A stretch of 16,386 nt of DNA, taken from NCBI RefSeq assembly GCF_030382115.1, contig NZ_JAUDRJ010000001.1:281879-298264 (forward strand). Reading direction: 5' to 3'. The translations under genes and the position numbers were made by a program. A model generated the notes under the pieces. That model was not told the origin of the DNA and made no database searches. It saw nothing but the letters and a program-made list of their open reading frames with translations. This DNA is from Nostoc sp. GT001 (GTDB taxonomy: Bacteria; Cyanobacteriota; Cyanobacteriia; Cyanobacteriales; Nostocaceae). How positions within the stretch are numbered: the first letter of the stretch is position 1; each line of letters starts with the position of its first letter. Below, one piece after another: positions 8,008 to 13,902 of this stretch.

Positions 8008-8107
8008 ATCAATTTGCTAATGTTAATTGTTCGCGTTTATTGTTTAAGCCAACCATCTTGAGCAATTGTTGATTAAGCAAAGGGAAACACCATTCAAAGC
8101 CAAACCC

Positions 8108-8182
8108 TTGCATTTGTTAGCTTTGGCGATGTTAGACAGAATATCTGTCTAACATCAGACAGCAGTTGTCGTACAAATGCAA
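8108..8182. repeat. Nested inverted repeats between the parM-like and EF-hand-like genes
   Basis: An inner perfect palindrome has 13-bp arms, GATGTTAGACAGA (8128-8140) and TCTGTCTAACATC (8144-8156), with a 3-base loop. It is enclosed by outer 9-bp arms TTGCATTTG (8108-8116) and CAAATGCAA (8174-8182). Neither strand has a T-run after the inner hairpin, so this is not a standard terminator. It could be a structured RNA in the leader of the downstream gene, a processing site in a partition transcript, or a protein-binding or recombination site. Confidence 0.6.
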
Positions 8183-8188
8183 ACTAAT

Positions 8189-9421
8189 CTAAATCCCAAG
8201 ACTTGTAGTGATATAACCGTTCCTTTGCCAAATCTCCATGTCTGGTTTAGAACTCTTGAATGGTTGAACATAATAATCAGGAACTAGGGGTTTGTCTTGG
8301 CGGTCATAGCTCAATTCATGATCCAAAAACTTGATATGGCTAATATGGGATGCCCAAGCATCGGCTATCCTATCACCTAATCCCATTGTGTCTAAATATT
8401 TAGGTAGTTCCATTCCGCCATTCCAACAAATGGGGATGCCTTCACCATCAAAATGTTCGGTTAGCTCTTGGCGTACAAAGGATGCTGTCCCACCACAAAC
8501 TAAGATTTCATCCATTTGAGCAATATTTCTCAACCAGCGCCATAAAGCACGGCAGTACTCTTTGCGAACTATCGGTAAAATCCGACAAAACAACTCTACA
8601 TCAGCATTGATTTCTTCGATTCTGGTTTTGCGTGATAGAAACCGCAGTGCATCAAAATTGTTATTCGTGGTTTCGGCTAAAGCTGAAATTAGGCGTAAGT
8701 CATCTTTTGATAAACCTACAGCAGTACGTTCTACAAACTGATGCACCACCCAATTCATCCCTAAATCTGTAGATTCAGCTTTTATTGCATTCCCCTTGTG
8801 CGACAAAATAAAACTGGCATTACGATAGCCTAACATCAGCATTCCTATACTCTTTTGGAAATAGTTTATGTTGACGTTGCGACTGCGATATGCCATGATA
8901 CCCGCCCCTTCTGGACTGACATCAAAGCTACGCAGTTTTGCTTTTAACCTCCCTGTTGGCGTGATTATTCCTGTTTTTAAGTTCTGTGCTAGTTTTGCTC
9001 TGAGCGTTTGCCCATCCGACGCTTCTCCCACTGGCAACAACAAATGTACATATAGCTCTATATCTGGGTTTTTCACTCCCAGCCGCCGAATTGCCAACCA
9101 TAACATAGCTGCTACTTTCGGTAAGGCATATTGATACTTTAAATCTCTAATAGCTGATGTCCCCGCGAACATACTTTTGGCTAATGCTCCCAGGACATAG
9201 TATTCTGACCCAATTCCTATCCACACCGTCGTATCTTGTACGAGTTGATTTGACAAATATTCTATTGACTCTACCCCTAAATCCGCTATTTCTGGTTCCA
9301 TTGCTAAAACTATTGGAACCCCATCTGGATAAATCTGTGCTATCCCCTTCTGAAAACTTGTCCCTAAATCAATCGTTATCGCAACTTTTGTGTAGTCTTT
9401 AGAATTATTCTTTTTATTCAT
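8189..9421 (-). CDS. parM: ParM/StbA-like plasmid-segregation actin ATPase
   Basis: A 410-residue actin-fold protein of the ParM/StbA type, which polymerises with nucleotide to push plasmid copies apart. The phosphate-1 motif is clear (AITIDLGTS, residues 14-22), as is the adenosine motif (EILVCGGTASFVR near 306-318). Where most relatives have the phosphate-2 Asp (DxGxxT), this protein reads MLMLGYRNAS, so that Asp is absent. This may be normal for cyanobacterial plasmid relatives. The start has a very strong ribosome-binding site, GAGGGGGG, overlapping the stop codon of the preceding gene, with 12 bp between the two genes, so they are translationally coupled. The gene order (adaptor first, actin second) is the reverse of the classical parM-parR order. 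MreB or Hsp70 are less likely given the length and the plasmid context. Confidence 0.8.
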   Translation of the reverse strand: MNKKNNSKDYTKVAITIDLGTSFQKGIAQIYPDGVPIVLAMEPEIADLGVESIEYLSNQLVQDTTVWIGIGSEYYVLGALAKSMFAGTSAIRDLKYQYALPKVAAMLWLAIRRLGVKNPDIELYVHLLLPVGEASDGQTLRAKLAQNLKTGIITPTGRLKAKLRSFDVSPEGAGIMAYRSRNVNINYFQKSIGMLMLGYRNASFILSHKGNAIKAESTDLGMNWVVHQFVERTAVGLSKDDLRLISALAETTNNNFDALRFLSRKTRIEEINADVELFCRILPIVRKEYCRALWRWLRNIAQMDEILVCGGTASFVRQELTEHFDGEGIPICWNGGMELPKYLDTMGLGDRIADAWASHISHIKFLDHELSYDRQDKPLVPDYYVQPFKSSKPDMEIWQRNGYITTSLGI

Positions 9422-9433
9422 CTTCAGCCCCCC

Positions 9434-9925
9434 TCAAGGTTTGTCCCAGCCAAACATCCGCTTAATGTCGGTCATCTCTTGATAGTTTTGCGAGTCAAGA
9501 AATTCATCGTCATCGTCATCTTCATGGTCTTCATCTTCCTCATCAGTAGAACTTATTTGTCCATTTCCCGAAGTAATCCCTAAGACAGATAGACTATCTG
9601 ATGCCACTATGTTTGATGCTTGCATTGATATATTTGATGTCACCACTAGTAGGTCTGGTGCTATCCCGCAAGTTCTCCGAATCATACTAATTTGTGCTTC
9701 TAGTTGACTAATTGCCCAAATGCCAATCTGTCTTAATTCTTCTCCCCTCAGCCCCGAAGAAAACAAGGCTAGAGGTAGCCAGTGTTTTTTTAGTGTCGAT
9801 GTAATTGTTTCCGAATAATCTTCCTTCAAATTTAAAGGCTTTGACCTCAAGTAATCAATTACTTCTGCATCTGCACTGTCACTCGGTCTTCTAAATGACA
9901 CTACTCTATATCTAGAATCATTCAT
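9434..9925 (-). CDS. ParR-like partition adaptor (putative DNA-binding partner of the actin)
   Basis: A 163-residue protein encoded immediately before the actin gene. The N-terminus (YRVVSFRRP, then a helix around EVIDYLRSK and a second around ETITSTLKKHWLPLAL) fits a short beta strand plus helices, as in ribbon-helix-helix ParR proteins. The middle is helical (LRQIGIWAISQLEAQISMI). Residues about 127-142 form an almost pure Asp/Glu linker. The last residues, QEMTDIKRMFGWDKP, form a distinct terminal peptide. ParR proteins bind the actin through a flexible C-terminal peptide, so this layout fits. The assignment rests on position and architecture, not on a recognised signature. Its likely DNA target is the repeat-rich region just upstream. 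Confidence 0.65.
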   Translation of the reverse strand: MNDSRYRVVSFRRPSDSADAEVIDYLRSKPLNLKEDYSETITSTLKKHWLPLALFSSGLRGEELRQIGIWAISQLEAQISMIRRTCGIAPDLLVVTSNISMQASNIVASDSLSVLGITSGNGQISSTDEEDEDHEDDDDDEFLDSQNYQEMTDIKRMFGWDKP

Positions 9926-10228
9926 TTTTTTTGACTAAAATTCTGATTAGCGTAACGCGCTTTCTTAAAATTATTACACTAATTTTTATCGCCCAGTTTT
10001 TTTCTTTTTATTTTGATACTGCATAACTTAACTAAATTTAATATTTTTGCTTCTGAAATTTATATTGTCTGCCTAAATAAAGTATTTACTTAATAATGAA
10101 TGCACATACAACAACGCATCTTTTCTTCTAATCCTTCACTTAGACCCTCAAATTTTTTTATCCCTACTAATTTACCGGGGTTTTATTTGCTTTTACGTGG
10201 TCAAAATGTATTACTAATCACAGTTATA

Positions 10229-10366
10229 AATAGCAGACATTTTGCACCTAAAATCCCTATTTATATACAAAATGTCTGCTATTTTGCACCGCTTATACAC
10301 GCATTTAACTGCTATAGCTGTCATCAAATGTTCATAATTAGGTACAAAATGTCTGCTATTTTGCAC
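10229..10366. repeat. Iteron-like repeats with an invertible core
   Basis: Two copies are identical over 23 bp (10267-10289 and 10344-10366). Each contains arms CAAAAT and ATTTTG around the 7-mer GTCTGCT and ends in GCAC. A third site at 10229-10247 reads AATAGCAGACATTTTGCAC: the flanks AAT and ATTTTGCAC keep the same orientation while the core is the reverse complement (AGCAGAC). Start-to-start spacings are 42 and 77 bp. They lie 0.3-0.4 kb upstream of the parR-like gene and are likely binding sites for the partition adaptor or a replication initiator. Confidence 0.65.
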
Positions 10367-10437
10367 ATCGCTTTTTTAAAAAATTGCCCTCTAGCACTTA
10401 CTCCAAAAAGCTTTGAGGCGATTTGTCCAGTTTTTTG

Positions 10438-10469
10438 TATTCTCAATAGGCTTGAAATTATTGAGAATA
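10438..10469. repeat. Perfect 11-bp inverted repeat
   Basis: TATTCTCAATA (10438-10448) and TATTGAGAATA (10459-10469) are exact inverted arms with a 10-base spacer. They lie 72 bp after the last iteron-like site. It could be an operator, an origin hairpin or part of oriT. Confidence 0.5.
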
Positions 10470-11013
10470 TGTACTACAAAAGTATTGTTTTTGTACTTCA
10501 AAAAACAGTTTTTTTTCTGTTTGTGCTACGAAAAACTACTAAAAATTACAATTTAGCGCTGATTAACTTCGAGGGACTGCTAAAAAATTCCGTTGTCAAC
10601 CATTTTATTCTTGAGTAATTCTCGAAAAATTCTGTGAGCAGTCCATTAATTCTCATTAATCAAGCCTTATTGATAGTTAAACAGCCCGAAAGCCTTGCTA
10701 TTGCGTAGTTTTTTAGTCCAAATCACAGAAAGCCGGATGTTACCTACTTAGGCTGAAATTGTGTCAAGAGTGACTAAGCTACTAAGGGAATCTTGGGGAT
10801 AGCGGGAGAATTGCCTGTGGAATGCCTCAGAACTGCTGTAGGTGGCTTAAGATAGTCGTACTTACTACGGTTTTTTACCCATTTTCGTATTTGAGCGATT
10901 TGGCTGGAAAAGTGACGTAAAATCGAGAAAAAACAGCAATAATTTGAGTAATATTTGTTTCTCAGTCAGTCAGCCCAAAAACTTGTATTTCCAAATTTTA
11001 GCGTAAAGAAAAA

Positions 11014-12528
11014 ATGGCATACGCGATCGCGCGATTAAAAAAATTAAAGCGGGGTAACATATCAGGGAGTGCATCTCACACTGCACGAGAAAGAGAAACC
11101 CCTAATGCAGATCCCACTCAAAAAAATATTCGGTTCATCGGTAGCCTCGCCCCAGAAGAACGACTAGAGGATTTAGTCTTAGCTAAGATAGGGGACTCGG
11201 AGCAGAAGCGGAAGATTCGCACTGATGCGGTGTACTGCGTGGAGTTACTGTTGAGTGCATCGCCCAGTTATTTCCGTCCCGACTGCCCCACCCAAGCTGG
11301 TTACTATGAACCCCAAAAGTTGGATAACTGGCTAGAAGCGACTCACCAGTGGTTAGCGGATGAATATGGCAATCGCATTGTCCGCGCCGAGTTACACCTG
11401 GACGAAGCCACCCCCCATATTCACGCTTACTTTGTCCCCCTTGATGATCAAGGACAGCTACGGTGCAATCATTTCTTTGACGGGCGGCAGAAAATCCAAC
11501 AATTTCAAGATTCTTACTACCAGACAATGCGGTTAATTGGGTTGGAGCGCGGTATTAAAGGAAGCAGAGCAAAGCACCAGGACATCAAAGATTTTTACCG
11601 CATAGTGGAGGAGGGGCGGGATTTAGAAGTTGATGAGCTAAGTGCAGAACATCTTTTAGCCAAAGCTGCCGACCGAGACAGAGCGAATCAACGTAAGGAA
11701 GAGATGGAAGCTACAGCCAAAGCTCTCTCACTTGAGAATGACCAATTACGGCGGCGGATAGAGCAATTGGAGCAAGATAATCAATCAATAAAAAAAGTTA
11801 CCGAATGGTCAACTGATTTAGCTTTGGATGATGTTGCTTGGGAGTTGGGACTGTGGCGTAAAGGGAATGAATGGGTAGGAGGAAACCACATCATTAATAT
11901 AGATGCCTCTCAATTTACTGACTTTAGCAATGGTTCTTCGTTAGGGGGTAACAGTGCTATTGATTTAGTCAAGCATGTTAATCAATGCAACCAAACAACT
12001 GCGATCGCATGGCTGGGGGAAAGATTTGGTGAAGTCGGCGCAAAACGTGCTGCGATCGCTCATGCTCAAAAAGTTACGGCTCTTATTATCCAAACTCAAC
12101 CAGCACCCCAATTCACCCCACCTGTTGAGGATAAAGCTAATTGGTCAGGTGTTGAACATTACCTAACTCAGAAACGAGGCATACCCTCTGATTGCGTACA
12201 AATGTTACATAACCAAGGACTAGTTTATGCCGACTCAAAAGCAAATGTAGTGTTTGTGATGCGGGATCTCAACGGAAAGACCAAAGGGGCTTTCTTAGAA
12301 GGGACAGCTAATAAATTCTCTGGTTATGAGTTAGGTACTGTTCGCCGTGATAGCTGGTTTTACTTTACTTTGGGGAAAAAGCCTAGCGAACAAACTAGTA
12401 CTGTCGTGCTGTCTTTTTCTCCCATTGATGCCATTTCAGTAGCCATGCTGGAATATCAAGTTAAAGGAATACCAGAAACAATACCTCTGCCAATTTACGA
12501 GGGTTCAACGCCAGTGGAAACGGGATGA
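11014..12528 (+). CDS. mobV: MobV-family relaxase fused to a DUF3991/Toprim primase-like tail, 3' end replaced by IS
   Basis: MobV relaxases nick oriT and pilot the strand during plasmid mobilisation. The start MAYAIARLKKLK with SHTARERETPNAD (21-33) and the metal motif HLDEATPHIH (128-137, with H128, E131, H135 and H137) are diagnostic. A coiled coil (about 225-262) leads to a primase-like half: a CHC2-like region without zinc cysteines (NHIINIDASQF, GGNSAIDLVKHV, AIAWLGERFG), then DUF3991 (HYLTQKRGIPSDC, FSGYELGTVRRDSWF). The beginning of a Toprim fold follows (VVLSFSPIDAIS), where the usual catalytic Glu position is Phe. Native sequence ends at residue 488 (base 12478). The last 16 residues are read from the IS inverted repeat until a TGA inside it, so most of the Toprim domain is lost. 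The relaxase half looks intact and could still work. Confidence 0.85.
   Translation: MAYAIARLKKLKRGNISGSASHTARERETPNADPTQKNIRFIGSLAPEERLEDLVLAKIGDSEQKRKIRTDAVYCVELLLSASPSYFRPDCPTQAGYYEPQKLDNWLEATHQWLADEYGNRIVRAELHLDEATPHIHAYFVPLDDQGQLRCNHFFDGRQKIQQFQDSYYQTMRLIGLERGIKGSRAKHQDIKDFYRIVEEGRDLEVDELSAEHLLAKAADRDRANQRKEEMEATAKALSLENDQLRRRIEQLEQDNQSIKKVTEWSTDLALDDVAWELGLWRKGNEWVGGNHIINIDASQFTDFSNGSSLGGNSAIDLVKHVNQCNQTTAIAWLGERFGEVGAKRAAIAHAQKVTALIIQTQPAPQFTPPVEDKANWSGVEHYLTQKRGIPSDCVQMLHNQGLVYADSKANVVFVMRDLNGKTKGAFLEGTANKFSGYELGTVRRDSWFYFTLGKKPSEQTSTVVLSFSPIDAISVAMLEYQVKGIPETIPLPIYEGSTPVETG
12479..12502. repeat. IS left inverted repeat
   Basis: The sequence begins CAATACCT, continues GCCAA and ends GAGG. 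It matches the complement of 13907-13930 at 19 of 24 positions. It contains the transposase TAA (12495-12497) and is read as the foreign tail of the relaxase. Confidence 0.75.
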
Positions 12529-13835
12529 ATACGTCCTAAAGAAGTAAGCTTGGCAAAAATCTGGGTTAATAAAATAGGCTCAGGGATTTCGGGAAGCATT
12601 TTTAACATTTCACGAACATATCGAAAACCACGATGGTAAGCCTTAAGGTCAATAATGCCAGAACCGGGATTGAGTTGCTGGAAATCAGCGAGAAGATGGT
12701 GGGATAAATTGACCATAAAAAATGCTAAATTAGAAGCATTAGTCACGGCAGTTTGGCTCAGGTTCATAAAATCTTCCAATCCCCAAAACTGCTTGGCATC
12801 CCTAAAATTAAACTCGATTTGGAAACGGAGTTTGTAATAGTCGATAATTTTTTCAAATGACAGAGTTAGGTCGCTAGAAAAAATAATTACATGGCTGCAA
12901 GCATTAGTTTTAAGATTGGTTTTGACCAAAATCACTACATTGAGAGCTTGGGCAAATTCTTTGTGAATAAGAGTGGCTTGATAAATATCAGTTTGAATAT
13001 CATCCTCAATAGCACTTTTACATAAGTATTTGTCAGGTATATTACGATAGTCTAGCTTATCACCGTATTTACGACGAGAGCGCTTACTGGAGTCAGGATT
13101 TTCATAAGGGAAGTATAATGCTGAATCATGGCGCAATTTGGAAATTATCTGCAAGTTGACAAGACGTGCCATCTGCAAAGCATTGTTGTTACCAAAATGA
13201 CCATCTACTACCAAGTAGGTGAGGGAAATAGAGTTAGCTAATAACTTGAATAGTGAACCAATCATTTTCTGAATTAGTATTAATTCAGATGTTAATATCA
13301 CTTCCTTTTTATTTTTGTTTTTACTTCCTTTTGGTCGTCCACGCCCACGCTTTTCTTTTTTGTTTGGTTTTTCGATTGTCGAGGTACTTTTTGTTTGAGT
13401 ATCTTTCTTTATTACCTGTTCTATCTGAATCGGAAACGAGTGCCTCTGTTCAACACTCACTAATGATAATACAAAGAAAGATAATCCTGATATCGGTTTA
13501 TTGGCTAGGCTAGAAAAGAATCTATCTAATCCATAAGTCTTTTTACCCGATTTACTGACTACAACTTCATCTCCTGCAAGCAAATATACCTCATTCGCAC
13601 GGAACAAATGCTTGCGGAAAAATAGCCAAAACAATGTAGCCCAAGGTATTACTGTATGAAAAAACCGCAACATCGTCCGATAACTACCACCAATGCCTGC
13701 CCAACGGGAAATTCCCAACATCGTGACTCGTCCGCTCATCGCTAACATAGCCAGGATTATCTGGTTCAATTGCCGCATCGTCGTAGCGTTTATCTGCGGT
13801 AGCAAGCATTGTAGCAGTGATAAGATATCGGACAT
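12495..13835 (-). CDS. IS4-family DDE transposase
   Basis: A 446-residue transposase that cuts and rejoins the element's ends. The three catalytic acidic residues are visible: D89 (LLAGDE), D211 (YLVVDGHFGNN) and E341. E341 lies in the IS4 signature Y-x2-R-x3-E-x6-K (Y334, R337, E341, K348; KLRFQIEFNFRDAK). A helix-turn-helix-like N-terminus (MLGISRWAGIGGSYRTMLRFF) and a basic AT-hook-like insert (KRGRGRPKGSKNKNKK, 162-177) may bind DNA. The start is the ATG at 13833-13835, 95 bp inside the right end, with no clear ribosome-binding site. The stop codon lies within the left inverted repeat. Length and motifs are complete, so it is probably active. Confidence 0.9.
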   Translation of the reverse strand: MSDILSLLQCLLPQINATTMRQLNQIILAMLAMSGRVTMLGISRWAGIGGSYRTMLRFFHTVIPWATLFWLFFRKHLFRANEVYLLAGDEVVVSKSGKKTYGLDRFFSSLANKPISGLSFFVLSLVSVEQRHSFPIQIEQVIKKDTQTKSTSTIEKPNKKEKRGRGRPKGSKNKNKKEVILTSELILIQKMIGSLFKLLANSISLTYLVVDGHFGNNNALQMARLVNLQIISKLRHDSALYFPYENPDSSKRSRRKYGDKLDYRNIPDKYLCKSAIEDDIQTDIYQATLIHKEFAQALNVVILVKTNLKTNACSHVIIFSSDLTLSFEKIIDYYKLRFQIEFNFRDAKQFWGLEDFMNLSQTAVTNASNLAFFMVNLSHHLLADFQQLNPGSGIIDLKAYHRGFRYVREMLKMLPEIPEPILLTQIFAKLTSLGRIHPVSTGVEPS

Positions 13836-13902
13836 GGGCTGATTGTAGTTTTTGAGTTGTCGTTGTGAGAGACAATAACTCTACTACATCGGCCCTCTCT
13901 CC

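Larger units (their letters stand above)
9926..11013. other. 1.1-kb gene-free region: candidate centromere, replication origin and/or oriT
   Basis: This AT-rich stretch lies between the divergent partition operon and relaxase gene. It holds three iteron-like sites (10229-10366), a perfect 11-bp palindrome (10438-10469), and degenerate repeats of the form GT(A/G)CT(A/T)C(A/G)AAA starting at 10471, 10493 and 10523. The part from 10620 to 11013 has only weak repeats (for example ATTAAT twice near 10646-10661). The promoters of both flanking operons must also lie here. I found no replication protein gene in the window, so whether replication starts here is open. The MobV transfer origin would be expected upstream of the relaxase, but I could not place a nick site. 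Confidence 0.5.

Noticed and set aside
8128..8156. Terminator of the parM-like gene
   Set aside because: The hairpin is strong, but no T-run follows on the minus strand.
10100..10618. A 172-codon plus-strand open frame
   Set aside because: It runs straight through the iteron-like repeats and the palindrome, has a low-complexity hydrophobic translation rich in Phe/Ile/Asn, lacks a ribosome-binding site and resembles no family; it is most likely a chance frame in AT-rich DNA.
11183..11527. Minus-strand 114-codon open frame inside the relaxase
   Set aside because: It overlaps the conserved MobV catalytic region, which explains the sequence fully; it is a shadow frame.
12478..13884. Direct target duplication suggested by ACAATAcCTCTgC near 12478 and ACAATAaCTCTaC near 13872
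   Set aside because: The right copy lies inside the IS, upstream of the transposase, and the inverted repeats place the ends elsewhere; the resemblance is coincidental.
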